A stretch of 64,000 bases of DNA from Saxidomus purpurata. Its lineage: Eukaryota; Mollusca; Bivalvia; Venerida; Veneridae. Below are positions 1 through 12,002 of the stretch, in pieces. The notes beneath the pieces were generated by a model that was given only the letters and a program-made list of their open reading frames with translations, did no database searches and was not told the origin of the DNA. A program made the position numbers and the translations under genes. The stretch's first letter is position 1. Each line of letters begins with the position of its first letter. The stretch covers positions 51,502,348 to 51,566,347 of the forward strand of contig JAFMSR010000002.1 of NCBI GenBank assembly GCA_022818135.1. Direction: 5' to 3'.

Positions 1-879
1 AGGTAACCAGGAAAAAGAGCAATGCCCCAAAAATTAAGTTATTGCCCTTTGTTGCTTATTCTTGTGCGGGGTATAAAGAGTAGGGGCAAAAAATATTAAC
101 TCCATCATTCAACTATGTTGTCTAAAATATTAGTTAAACTTGGAACGAAATTCGAAATAATATTTCATTTTTTATTGTTAAATTTAAACTTCAATTTTAT
201 CACCTTGTCATGAATGCATTAATAATACACAACTTCTCTCGTTTTCGTCAGTCCATCCAGTGTTTGGATTTGGGGTTTTGAATGCTTCGAAACTGGTAAC
301 AAATGCAGAGGAAGCGCTAGATGGTTTAAGGTTTTCGCCACAAACTGTAAACAAAATTTCATCTTGGTAATTTTACTTATTTTGAAGAAATAATTTACGT
401 ACATTGTACCTTGATTCACTCTTAGTTTGAGTTTTCAACTGTTCGTTTGGAAACATTATCACAAATAAATAAAACATAATTTCAAATATTTGCACACGCT
501 CTTGTCGGTACATATTGACGGATAAGCATCAGATACATGTAATGGAATTTTATCAAATTTATTCCTTTTGATAAATATCTAAAGAACCATGAGATTAAAA
601 AAAAACCTGCCATTATAAATGAATAAGACATATTTGTACATTATTACAAGGAAAATGTTCAATTATATCAACTACGAAACATATTTTACCCAATTGAAAA
701 TTTATTGTACATTTGTAATAATGTTAAGAAATAGACTAAGTATTCATCGATATTGCCAGGTTATCTTTAAGTTCCATGCTTCTTTAGACACTTATTATTT
801 TGCGCTTTAATTTATAATATATATTTTCGATTTAAAAGTAGCATTATAATTATTTCCCCTTACAAACAACGGTCAATAA
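1..879. other. AT-rich stretch, no gene seen
   Basis: No convincing exon is visible on either strand. Short open frames here have no recognisable domain and no good splice context. Earlier exons of the convertase gene at 1271-2674 must lie to the left of the window or be too short or diverged for me to see. Confidence 0.5.
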
Positions 880-1073
880 GCGGTGGTGTAGAGGTTTAGG
901 TGTCTGCCGCTCATCCCGGAGGTTGCGGTTTCGAGCCCCACGAAGGTCACGACCGTGCCTCCTCATATGACACCAGTACTGGTTTTTCCAGGAAGCTGAC
1001 TCGAGAGGGACTCGATAAGCTAAATGCTTTCTTCACAATCGAGCTAAAATAAATTAGTATAAACTAAGCTAAT
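880..1073 (+). mobile_element. tRNA-derived SINE, family 1 (full-length copy)
   Basis: A tRNA-like head carries an A-box-like 'tggtgtagaggttt' and a B-box-like 'ggtttcgagcc'. It is followed by a shared body ('gacaccagtactggtttttc') and a tail ending near 'cacaatcgagctaaaataaa'. The same body and tail recur at 59455-59622 (reverse, with head), 62218-62292 (tail only) and 63759-63868 (3' half), which establishes a dispersed family. Confidence 0.8.
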
Positions 1074-1270
1074 CTCGCCAGTAAGAAATCTGTCTTAGCA
1101 AATAAGAGTAATAAGTTTTTATGAATTTTTCATCCATAGTGCTCCTGGGACGTTATGGTCGTTTAGTTTAACATGTTCATTTTTCTGTGTTTTATTAATA
1201 GTATGTAAATGAATTGCTGTAAAATGTGTGACATTATTGTACATCCTAGATATATTGTGTTCTTTTGTAG

Positions 1271-2674
1271 CAGTTCAGACGAAGGACGAGAATATACAGC
1301 TGAATTTTGTTACAGTTGTAGTGGTAACGCTAGCTGTTTTGATGTAGTTAAAACAGCGAAACTTCAAATTAAATACACAACAACCGCTCATCAAATGCGC
1401 ATAACATTGGTCTCCCCAAATGGTACAACATCAGTTTTACAAGATTATACATCAGAACAACTAAAAACAGAGTCACTAACGGGAAGAGTTCAGGTTTTGA
1501 CATCTGTTCATTTTTGGGATGAACCAGCATTTGGATTGTGGACTTTAAGGCTTCATTATGATGGTAAACATTTATTTCATTTAAAAACAATTAGTACCTT
1601 TCTAGCATAAACTGAAAAGTAACAAACATATGTTGTAAGATATTATAAATCACGACATTTATGACTTCATACAAAGGTTCTATTTGCACAATGAAAGTGG
1701 CATAGAAAGTTAAAAACGATTGTTTACATGAACCTTAACTCTGTCTTGACAGTTTACATAGTTATTGCCCTTTTTTTCTATGGTTTTTGTGTGTTGGTGT
1801 ATATTATATCTCCCTGTTCATCAGAGGTGGGGGTGTACATAACTTTAAAAGTGTTTAGTTTTTAGAGAGGTTTTTTTTTTTTTTTTTCCCTGTCCGGAGC
1901 ATAACTTTAAAAGTGTTAGTTTGAATTCAATAAAACTTCATACAATGGTCAATCACAATAAGAAGTGCAAGAACCTTAACTCTGTCATGACTCATTACAG
2001 AGTTATTGGTAAGAACCATAACTCTATTTTATTTTTTTCTACAAGGTATTCTGTCACTTATAACTTCTTCAGTTGACAAAGCGGTCTTGTGTGGGTATTA
2101 ATCACATTTAGTGACAGGTCTAGAATTTAGTATTTTTGTCATATTTCATGTGACCTCCCCTCACAAGTCAGATTTGCCGAGAAATTAGACAGTGCATTAA
2201 ACACTGCCTCGCGAAAGACGAAGTACATGTAAATACAACTTCATGAAATCTTGTTGGGTTTTATGTATGTATTACATTTCAACGAAGGCACAGTTAACAA
2301 CAAGTCTTATTCTCTTTACAGGAAAACTAAATATGAGCGGACAGGTGTCACTAACACTCTTTGGGGCGGTTTTAAACTTAAAAGCAAATACATTTACTCC
2401 TGAAGCGAATGGTACAGAATGTGCAACAACATGTAGATCACATACATTTACTCCTGAAGCGAATAGTACAGAATGTGCATCAGAATGTAGATCGCATGAT
2501 GATACTACTACGCGTTCAATACAGACTATTCTTGTTGCAGTACTTGTACCTATTTCTCTTATTCTTTTGGTAGTAATTGGTATAGTTGTATATTGCATTT
2601 ATTTCAAGAGGAATCGTGAGCCAAGCATTTATAACCAAGTAAATGGATCGGAGATGGAATCTGAAAATCTTTGA
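1271..2674 (+). CDS. Membrane-anchored proprotein convertase (furin/PCSK-like), 3' two exons only
   Basis: Visible exons are 1271-1563 and 2322-2674; the gene is 5'-partial. Exon A encodes most of a P (Homo B) domain, the fold that stabilises kexin/furin-type Ca-dependent subtilases: 'MRITLVSPNGTTSVL', then 'SVHFWDEPAFGLWTLRL'. A GT donor at 1564 and an AG acceptor at 2320-2321 join in phase 1 to finish the domain with 'SGQVSLTLFGA'. Next come two 18-residue repeats (TFTPEAN[GS]TECA..CRSH), each with an N-glycosylation sequon and a Cys pair. A TM helix ('VLVPISLILLVVIGIVVYCI') and a cytosolic tail of about 22 residues follow, with a YxxPhi-type motif YNQV and acidic residues, as expected for Golgi/endosomal sorting. 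No furin-like Cys-rich repeats are seen between P domain and TM. The catalytic exons lie outside the window, so activity cannot be judged. The start of exon A is a tandem acceptor (tagcag). No polyadenylation signal is obvious. Confidence 0.85.
2390..2497 (+). repeat. 54-bp in-frame tandem duplication inside the convertase linker
   Basis: Two adjacent 54-bp units, each starting 'acatttactcctgaagcgaa', lie in the last exon and encode the two 18-residue Cys/sequon repeats before the TM helix. I count only a handful of differences, so the duplication is recent. Confidence 0.85.
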
Positions 2675-3611
2675 GAGCTCATTGCACAAGATGGCCCTCT
2701 TACAATGTACTAATGTTCTTAGATAAATTTCATATTGATTATGATACAATGTGACTTTGTAGTAACTTTATCATTCATTGTTGTTAATAGGGAAAATATT
2801 CAGGCACGAATACAATTTGTCAACAATATGCAACAATATGTGCGGTATTCATAAGGAGTGTATTTTATACGATTACCGGCTTAAAATATTTTGATATAAA
2901 TTTCTGTTTTAGATATTCTGCGAGGGTTCAGATAAGTGAAGATCAGTAAAATTAATGGCTTGCATAGAGTTTGTTAGAATTTTGTACAACTGGTACTTTT
3001 ACAAGTATGACAAACAGAAAGACAAAAAAGAGGAATTAAAATACAACGATAGTTCCATAACAACCACAAAGTAAATGTAGTGAAAAAAACGTAATAATAA
3101 AACATGTTAAAAAGTTGTCTGTCTATTTTTTGAGAGTAGGTCAAACAATTAGAACCCGCAGTTGTAAATTTAATGAAATGAAATTGTGTTGATGAGATTA
3201 ATACTAGTGACCATACCATACTTGGTTAGAATGAAATTTGTGCGAAATCATACGTCTGGAGATTTTATTAGAAGAACATATTAAGTTAAAGGTTATCGCT
3301 TTTGATTTTCAAATGGCAGTTCTTTTCGTATATAGTATTTCGGGATTTAAAAAGGAAGTCGTAAATATGCATTTATCGTAACAGTACATACAATTGAAAC
3401 CATAAAACGAATTCAGAATAGCTTAAAGCTATTTTTGTTGTTTCCGTAACGTGTACATTTCAACTCCATCAAATTGAGACTACGAAGGAATGAGAATTTT
3501 TAAACAGGTATTTGATAAATGCTTAAGTTGGTTATTTCATTTAAAAACGACTTTGCTTTTGTTTTGAAGTTTGTAAGTGATTTTGTTCATGTTACAGTAA
3601 ATATATAAATG
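2675..3611. other. Convergent intergenic stretch
   Basis: It separates the 3' end of the convertase gene (+) from the 3' end of the first PAN-EB-PAN gene (-). I see AT-rich sequence without an exon or recognisable repeat. Confidence 0.5.
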
Positions 3612-5352
3612 TCAGACGAAAATATCTTCGCAGTTTCTGCTGTAGTAGCCATAGGAATTGTATGGCTTAAAGTCGTCGGGATTGGTATATGGTGTTTGAG
3701 ATTTCGGTGAACATAGATCGGAATCTCCTTTAAAGGTAAAACCAAGACATGATACGGAACTGGAACACTGGTGTTTACATGTGGAAAGGTTTGCGCTGAA
3801 GATCTCATTTGATATTGAAAGTCTCATATCTGCATATGTTATATACGTCGTACCATACCTCTCACAGTCTGCAAATATAATAAGTAATGACATGAAAACG
3901 GTGCCGTGAATGTTACAAGATATTTTAGGTAAATTTACCGACAAAGGGATAATCCTGCATTTTTGTAAATAGTTCAGTTTTCTTCATGGGTAAAAAATGA
4001 GTGTACACCTGTTGTCAAAGTAATATACATGTGCACGTTTATTTCGTGTACTTTCCTGATTTTGTTGATCAAGAGAAGTTTATTCGAACACCCAATAACT
4101 GTATAAAAATAATATGCACAATATCCTTAAGATATGAAGAACAGCAATATACATTCGAAACTAAATGGCATATAAAAATCCAGTTTCGTGCAAATTGTAG
4201 TTTAGAATATATTTTTTTGATGCGTACTTCCCTTTCATATCATTCATGATTGGATTACAAAATAGAACTTTTCCTTAAAATTTGTCTCTGCTTATCTGTT
4301 TATAATGTGCCCGAATATTTTTGAAATTGGCTTTCCTTTTGTTCTAATATTAACATAAAGTGCGTTACTCGAATGATGGTACAAAATGTTCTTACAAAGG
4401 ACACATGTTTCGTTCTTTGGTTCACGTCTGTATCCAGCCTTACAATCACAAATTGATTGCAGACATATGGTGTTAGGAAATAGGCACTCGGCATCTGTCG
4501 TACACGGTATGCCGTAATGTGGTTCCTGTACAGCTAGGATGAAAAACAATCGTGCTTCGATCATTAAAAAGGTCATAAAGCGATAGAAATGTATGAAAAA
4601 TGTAACTACAGCCTGATCGGAATGGTATTTCGGACATTTTGTAAACAAACCCTTTGATGGCAAGGCTTTGGAACATTTGAACAATTAGATAAATGAAAGT
4701 TTAAAATACACTTTAGATTCAATTCTACCAGAAATTAACAAATGCAGTGTACTCGTGTTAATCTTTTAACAGAAATACATTCTCTTTAATGTCAGTTTGC
4801 ATCCTTTTGAACTAGTTACGAGTGAAATGTTGTATATTACACACAAAATTGCAACTCCGACCAAGATCAAATTTAGTAAGAAAAACATAAATAGTTATAC
4901 ATAAAAATGTAATACTGTAGCATATTTGAATTGTTTAATTGAATATTCGATTAAAATGGGATTAAAGTTCTTGGTGTGTCGTCTGTGGTTTTAATAGTTT
5001 ATTTAAAGTACAACGTTTCAATAGTAAAGTATTCCTTACCAACTCTTCTGTAAAATGTAGATCCATTCCAATTATCCATGCTAATTGTGTCGAAATCTTT
5101 TCTGCAACCAGTGCATTGTTTAGCGTTTAGCTTGCAAAACACACCGGAACATGCTTCATGTCGTGAACAATGGTCTGCACACGAAATGCAGCTCACGTTT
5201 TTTTCAAAGACTCTATACTGTTCCTTACAATTATATCCATCTTTTTCTGACTGCTTTGTAAATGCCACAGTTTGCACGACAGCGGTTGAAAGAAGTACAA
5301 TGTCACACGTTACCATAATAAGAAGCACGAAAGGTGCGTAGCGCAGTCTCAT
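3612..5352 (-). CDS. Secreted PAN/apple-EB-PAN protein, paralogue 1
   Basis: Three exons on the minus strand: 5352-5040, 4533-4396 and 3868-3612. They join in phase 1 at both introns (GTAAGG and GTAAGA donors; tag and cag acceptors) and give 235 residues. Residues 1 to about 25 are a hydrophobic signal peptide. Residues ~30-104 are a Cys-rich PAN/apple-like domain (SCISCADHCSRHEACSGVFC..QCTGC). Residues ~105-150 are an EB/EGF-like module (GIPCTTDAEC..NTICLQSICDCKAGY). The rest is a second PAN-like domain (CKHQCSSSVSCLGFTF...YYSRNCED). No TM segment or GPI signal is seen, so it is probably secreted and extracellular. PAN domains bind proteins or sugars, but the ligand here is unknown. A paralogue with the same exon phases lies at 13759-16094 and a dead one at 35144-36038, all on the same strand. 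Domain names come from Cys spacing and are less certain than the gene structure. Confidence 0.78.
3869..5039. other. Introns of PAN-EB-PAN paralogue 1
   Basis: Intron 1 is 4534-5039 and intron 2 is 3869-4395, with the EB exon (4396-4533) between them. I see only AT-rich sequence, with no repeat or nested gene. Confidence 0.6.
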
Positions 5353-5526
5353 GATGAACTGTTCTAAAAAGATGATAAAATAGTAGCTTTAGTATAGTTT
5401 GAGTACAGTTCAGCATATGTTAGTTGAAATCTTTACTTTACGCCAATTTGCATTAAACCTACAATAATACTAGTTCTATACTTAATAAACATTTTAAAAA
5501 TAAATTAAACTGTGTACTTGCCTTTG

Positions 5527-5752
5527 TCCGCCTCCGTAGTTGAGTAGTTAGAGTTGCTGACTTGAAATCACTGTAACCTGTAAAAGTTTGAGAGTCATTG
5601 GTTCGCGCCACGCTATGTGAGAAAGTTGGCAGTTGTGAACGGAATATACAAACGATCGTTAGGTAAACTGCCAGCCTGTCAAAATGACCAAAAACACAGT
5701 TGAAAATGGCGTAAAACTCTAATTCCAACAACAACAACAACAACAACAATAC
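5527..5752 (+). mobile_element. tRNA-derived SINE, family 2, with (AAC)n tail
   Basis: The tRNA-like head has 'tagttgagtagttagag' (A-box-like) and 'ggttcgcgcc' (B-box-like). The body contains 'ggtaaactgccagcctgtc', and the copy ends in an (aac)n microsatellite at 5728-5750. Related copies lie in reverse at 56632-56862 and, interrupted, at 40293-40690. Confidence 0.78.
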
Positions 5753-7870
5753 CAGCCTTTGACTTCTACAATATTTCATTTATCTTCGCCCGGAGTGATT
5801 AAACAGATTGAGTATTCGAATGTGTTTACATTGCTTTTAAACTTCCTAATAAATGTAAAATAGGAAAAAGTAACCCCCGATAAAATCAAACACAGCACCC
5901 ACCAATTACCACACCGTCACTTCGTCATATGTTTATTCGGCTATATTGTAGCACCTAAAACAGCAGAAACATGATATGACAGAAAATGTATTTTTTAACG
6001 TCTAAAGTTACACAAATTTTATTTGCTTTAAATTCCCTGGTTTGTTTTGCAAGCAGAAAAATACTATAAATGTTTTTGATATCTGACCCTTTATAGTTAT
6101 CATTCTTATTTTCTATACTTCAATGTAGTTAAAGCTAGATAAGTTATTAGCAGCTACAGAAAATCCTGCACAGTCTTGACGTTAATTTATTCCGCTTTGT
6201 GCTAACCCCATGGTTGAGTTTTTTTATAAGTATGGATTCAGACCCACTGACTGGTCACCACCCAGTTGTTCGAAACAACTGCAAACAGTGGTTAAAAAAT
6301 AATAATCCTATAAACACAACTATCTGCACAGCGTGACTTGCTTTGAAACAACATCTACATCGGTTTTCGAAAATTAACCTCATAAATGTCACGAATGTGT
6401 TTGATATGCCTAATTATAGTGTTTAACTCCAAGAAAAGTTTTCGAAATTATTAAAAGCAGTATATTACTCCTAGGAATGAGTGCAAGTTCAATGAATTTA
6501 CATTAGACATTACAGACTGAAAAGAAATTAAGCCGATAAGTTCCCCCGAGCGCAATGTACTCCAATCGCCATAATTTTGTCCGTCGTCAACCGTTGCCGT
6601 TGGTTGTCATTATATTGGGCAAAACATTTACCTTTTTAAATGCTTACTAAAGTCATTATTCAAAAGCTTCCACAGGCATACTAATTTGATATTCCTTTAC
6701 CATTTTGCTCAAACAGTTTCCCTTTGCTGCATGTAATTTCTATGATATAAACATAAAAATTACTACACTACCATCTGAAACTTATATTTCAAAATCAATT
6801 CGCACAGATATATTGTCTCTAATTTTTAATTTTCTAATTCATCAACACGACGTTCGACAACGGACTAATCCACATTTTCCTATTGACATTGTACCTTTAG
6901 CGGAAAACATAAAAATCTTCAAGTTGTCGGATACTCACATCAACTTTGCAGTCAGTTCACACACATGGCCGTTGGTTTACCCCACAGAAGCTTTAACATA
7001 TTCAGATCTTTATATCCTGCATCAATTTTTCAAGTTTAAGTATGTGTTGCAGATGTTTTGTCAATTCCGTTGAGCGATAAAAGACCTTGACAGTCCTCTT
7101 GAATTACGTAAATCATTCGAAACTCTCTATTTGTAAGTTCAATTTCAATTACATTTGTAAAACAAGACCCTTTAGTGATATTCAAGACGTCATTCATGCT
7201 TTCATAAATAATTAGACTTCTATGTAATGTCTGAATCCTTACTGTGTTTAATTTTTATAATTACAAGAACAATTTGTTTACATAGCTCAATAGATACGAG
7301 AAAAAATTATTGACATTGGAAATTTGATATTGTTTACAACGCTTATACCTTGGTACCGTATCATTATTTAGGTTTAATGTAATAAAGTTGTCGGACAATT
7401 TCAAAAGATGCTATGGGAGACGTTAACGTATTTAACATGCATTGTCAGTGAATCAATAACAAAAGTAACAGATGTTTACTTAAATTATATGAAATTACAG
7501 CTTATATTCATGGTATCAATAAATTCATTATACTGAAGTGACAAAGGACTGAAAAATGGGACATTTAAGGAATAGGTCGCAACATAAGTACAACAAATAC
7601 TATTATTTTACAAAATGTTCGTCAAAGTATAAAGTATATGGAACTACTGACAAATAGCCAATACGTGGTGTGGGCCAGGCAATCACAGATGGTTTCAAGA
7701 TCGCTGCCTTAAACTACTTATTCAATGCAAATTTGACGTGCAGATGTGGCAAATTTATTTATGAAATAGTATCCGTTCTAGCGGTATTCTATAATTGTTC
7801 TACTGAACAATGAAATGGAGTTCTGATGCGTAGTAATTAGTTTGTAAAAATCAATGCCTATTGATGCAAT
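5753..7870. other. AT-rich stretch, no supported gene
   Basis: The only long open frame is 122 codons at 6705-7073 (+). It has no recognisable domain, signal peptide or splice context, and I treat it as chance. No repeats stand out. Confidence 0.5.
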
Positions 7871-7942
<72 letters not shown>

Positions 7943-7991
7943 TTTTTTTTTAAAAATATTATTAAATTTTAAAAAAAAATTTAAATAATAG

Positions 7992-8022
<31 letters not shown>

Positions 8023-8221
8023 AAAAAAAAAAATTTTTTTTTTTTTTTTTTTTTTAAAAATTAAATTTTTTATAAATTATTTTTTTTTTTTTTTTAAAAA
8101 AAAAAATTTATTTTAAAAAAAGGGGGGGGGGGGGGGGGGGGGGGTTTTTTTTTGGGGGGGGGGGGGGGGGGGTTTTTTTTTTTTTTTTTTTTTTTTTGTT
8201 TTTTTTTTTGAAGAAAAAAAT

Positions 8222-8319
<98 letters not shown>

Positions 8320-8411
8320 TATTTTATTTTAAAAAAATATTTTAAATTTTTTTTTTTTTTTTTTTAAAAAATTTTTTTTTTTTTTTATTCTTTTTTTCTT
8401 TTTTTTTTTTA
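7871..8411. repeat. Very long homopolymer patch, probably an assembly or sequencing artefact
   Basis: A run of more than 60 A is followed by mixed long runs of A, T and G, including two G runs, almost without other sequence. Real low-complexity DNA is rarely built from many different long single-base runs side by side. A similar patch sits at 38924-39081. The right edge abuts a truncated dispersed repeat at 8412. Confidence 0.7.
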
Positions 8412-8572
8412 GCCCCCACACTCACAATCAATAGGGGTTATCTGCCGGTCATGACCACCTCAACATCAAGTTTCAGATGCTAAGCCGGCGCGTTCTCATG
8501 CTATTGTCCGGAAACCGTATTACTATTCCGGGTACCAAAATGCCCCTCTTCTTCGAAGGGGGCATAACAAAA
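8412..8572 (+). mobile_element. Fragment of a dispersed bivalve repeat, hairpin 3' end
   Basis: It contains 'caataggggttatctgccgg', 'tcatgaccacctcaac' and 'ttgtccggaaaccgtattac', then ends in a hairpin-like 'tgcccctcttcttcgaag'. I recognise this type of phrase from repeats common in bivalve genomes. The 5' part is missing, replaced by the homopolymer patch. Confidence 0.55.
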
Positions 8573-9134
8573 GCCGAAGTCCTAAGTGGTTCATAGCTGG
8601 CATGAGTGGTTTATAACTGCACATCAGAACGACATAGAGTTGCTTTTTAAACAAAACAGCGCTGAAAAGGGTCGTATTTCTATTCTTACATGACCAGATA
8701 TTACAAAGGGTGAAAAATTGCAAAGCGTTTTTTCTAGGTGGTTATTTATTGAACGGCTTTTTTGTTTGTAATCGTGCTTATTAGGTCCACCATCCTCTAA
8801 AGAGGCTATAATCGGTACGACCCGATTATTGAACGGCATGCGACACAATATGACGTCATATTTGACGGCACATCTGTTCCAGTGCTGTTTTTGGCAAAAT
8901 AAATCCTAAAAATTCTACTCTTTGTATATAGATACAAAAGCGTGAGTCATGTTAGAATTATAAATAATGCCAAGTAATTGCGTGGATACAAGTCACTTTA
9001 TAATGTATATAAAATTGACATACAACCTTGACCACTTTTATGGCAAGGTCAATGTCATTTTAGAGTCAAAATACAAAAAAATGAAATCCCGAAAATTCAT
9101 ACTACTCTATTTTTCTTATTTTAAAAAATCCTCA

Positions 9135-9167
<33 letters not shown>

Positions 9168-9535
9168 TGGTTTAATAGTGATCGTAAATCTTGCTAATTT
9201 TATTTTTTTTCAATGTAATGTTATTTTATTTACAAAGAATGCTCGTATTTTATACGAACAGTTCATGTTTTCAAGCTGACCGCCAGAAATTGCTGCAGTA
9301 TTTGCAATAAATATTTGCTCTAAGTAATTCATTTTTAAAGTAAACACAATAATTGACTTTCAATCTAAATCTCTTCAGAGTTAGTTTCAAGCAATATACA
9401 AAAATAAAACAGGAAATTATATTTCTTAATTATTTTTCTTGATTTAGAAAGCTGTTTAGGTTAAATTTGGCAACAATCTAAGAATTGAGCTGTTGATTAC
9501 TTTCGGTTTTATTCACAGAGATATATTTGTAGTTT
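8573..9535. other. Intergenic, simple repeat only
   Basis: An (AT)n microsatellite lies near 9136-9160. Otherwise the stretch is AT-rich with no gene seen. Confidence 0.5.
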
Positions 9536-10592
9536 AATAAAACAGACGGCCAAGATGGCCTTATATCGCTCACCTGGCTACTACTGGCTACAATACAAGG
9601 TCAACAATCGCATGGCAAAAATGGTCTATTTAGGCCTAAGGTCCTAATTTGAACAATCTTCGTAGAGGTTACTACATGATGCTATAATTATATTAAATAT
9701 CTAAGTCCTGTGCCTTGTGGTTCTAGATAAGACGAATTTTAAAGTTTTCTCCTATTCATAAGCCAGACAGTTATTCCAGGAGTGAAACTCATGTAACAAC
9801 ATGGGGCTTTTTTCTTAAATTAAAACAAAAGGTATATGTGAATTCATGTGACTCCTGTGCAGAGTCAATTTTGACCACAGGATCATGATGTGAACACTCT
9901 TGGTAGAGGTCAACTAGGCAATGCTATATGCAAAATACTTCCTATAGAAATCTATGTAAAAGCAACTGACCCCCTGCCCCCGGGGCAATTTAGACTAGGG
10001 ATCATGATTCAAACAGTTTCGATAAATGTGTACAAGATTAAATAATAAACATCTAAGCTATATGCTTTGTGGTTTCAGGGATACGAATTTTTTAGCTGTA
10101 AAATCAAGTGACCCCAATGCAGGGTCAATTTTTATCCCTGAATCTTGTTTTGAACACTCTTGATAGAGGTCCAGTAAGCAATGCTACATGCTAAATATGT
10201 AAGCTCTATGTATTGTGGTTTCAGAGAAGAAGAAATTTTGAAGTTTTCCTTATTTAAGCCAGTAGAGATAATGCTACAACTAGTACACTAGGTCACAAAG
10301 GGAGACTACGCTAACTCTTTACAAATGTCAGAAATAAGTACTGGTATTCTCCCTTGGCAGGAGGTAAAATTAAAAACACTACCAGGCGGAGCCAATCTTG
10401 ACCCAGGTCCTTGATTCATATAACTTTTGTAGAGGACCGTCCAACGACCATCCACACCAAATAGCATACACATTCAGCAACGGTTTGGAGATGATGTAAT
10501 TTGAAGTAAAATGTTAACAGACATCGTTTGACGGACGCCGGACGGTGAGTGTTCACAATAGCTCACCCTCAGCATATTCTCAGGTGACCAAA
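9536..10592 (+). mobile_element. Long dispersed repeat ('ccaagatggccttatatcgc' family)
   Basis: It opens with 'ccaagatggccttatatcgc tcacctggc' and closes with 'gacggacgccggacggtgag' and 'gctcaccctcagc...tcaggtgacc'. Inside, sub-units like 'gaacactcttg(g/a)tagagg' recur at roughly 200-300 bp. A second, truncated copy with the same opening starts at about 63468. No transposase frame is visible, so it is probably non-autonomous. Confidence 0.6.
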
Positions 10593-12002
10593 ACTTCTTA
10601 CCATTTGAAAAGATAACCAACGTAAATTGCTCTTTATATAGAAATTTAATGTTTAGAATTGACAGTTCTAGTTTTAAAATATTGCTGGATATTTACACTA
10701 ATAATAATCATTTTATCATATGCATTAATTAACATACTAGACTGACTCCTCCCATGTCAAGTTCAAAGTCATTTTAGGATCTGCCTAATTATGATTGGTT
10801 TCACTGTACTAGTACTTAAATGATCATTCTGTAAATACTTGACTGTGCATTAAGTTTGAAAAACCAATACCATTTCAAATTAAAAGTGTTTTATTGTGTG
10901 TGTATTGTACTTACATGATATTTGATAAATAAAATATTGTTTAAACTAAAAGTGTTTTAAACTACTAGTAATTATTATATTTTCTCTCAGAGATTAATCA
11001 ACAAATAATGATAAAACAAATAAGACAGCATTCATAGTTAGTTTTTATATAATCTTTGCAATTTAAGAATCATGGTTCTATCTCTGGATTGTAATCCTCA
11101 GCTCGCTAACCCACAAACCCGGCCATCTACAGCCCTACGTTTCGGCGATCGACAGACCGCTTTATTCCAGTTACTGTTATGTATATAGTGGTGTTATACA
11201 TCTCTCTATTGACAGCATTTAATCTACAGTTACAAATAGAAATTGCACTTGCTTCTAGATTTAGGGTTAGAATTGTCAAAGACAACATGCATTCACAGAT
11301 TAATACAATTTTTATACTAATGATATATTTAGATGAAATGTCGCCAGCTCTTAAACAGTTGCAAATGTAGCTGCGGTAAATAGTATCCCGACACTAACAA
11401 AGTGTTGTATATTGGTGTTCACTAGAAAACTTGAGTTAGAGTTTTTCACTACAATCTTTGCAAATACAAAAGAGAAACCAATATACTAGACATAGGCTCG
11501 AACGCAAAGCTGTTAAAGAACATGTTCATACAAGTGACTGAAAAAGACACATCGTTATATGCAAGAAGATAATATTATTTGTCACTTTTTGAGCGCAATG
11601 AAGTTTTTTTTAACCTAATAGCTGTAAAAATAATCAAAAGAACAGAAAAGTTAAACAAAAATAGCACATCCAATTAAGATGTTTTTTAAAGAGTTTATGG
11701 AAAGTACAAAAAAAAAATTGTAACTCTATATTTTTTACACCTTCCTCCAACAAAATTTTTATATTTTAATTTTCTCCACTTTCTTATTTGGTACTGGATC
11801 AGAGACACTTTCAAATGCCCCATTATAGACAACAAACCATTCAATGGTAGACCTCTGGAACAATGATTTACAACTATTTTTACACTGTAGTAACCAACTT
11901 TAAAAATTCCTGATAATATTTATATTAGCAGCATAACTAGCAAAATTGTTGACACAGTTTTGAAGGGTAGACAATCAAAATGGGTCAATAATGATTCCGC
12001 TT
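10593..12002. other. Intergenic, nothing supported
   Basis: AT-rich. A weak tRNA-like segment may lie near 11070-11160 on the minus strand, but it is too degraded to call. Confidence 0.45.

Noticed and set aside
880..950. Functional tRNA gene
   Set aside because: The A/B-box-like head belongs to a SINE with a shared body and tail found in other copies; the cloverleaf is degraded.
2272..2598. Minus-strand frame across the convertase last exon
   Set aside because: A shadow of the plus-strand exon, which has clear P-domain and TM features.
6705..7073. 122-codon open frame on the plus strand
   Set aside because: No domain, no signal peptide, no Cys pattern and no splice or poly(A) context that I can see; it is long by chance in AT-rich DNA or unrecognised.
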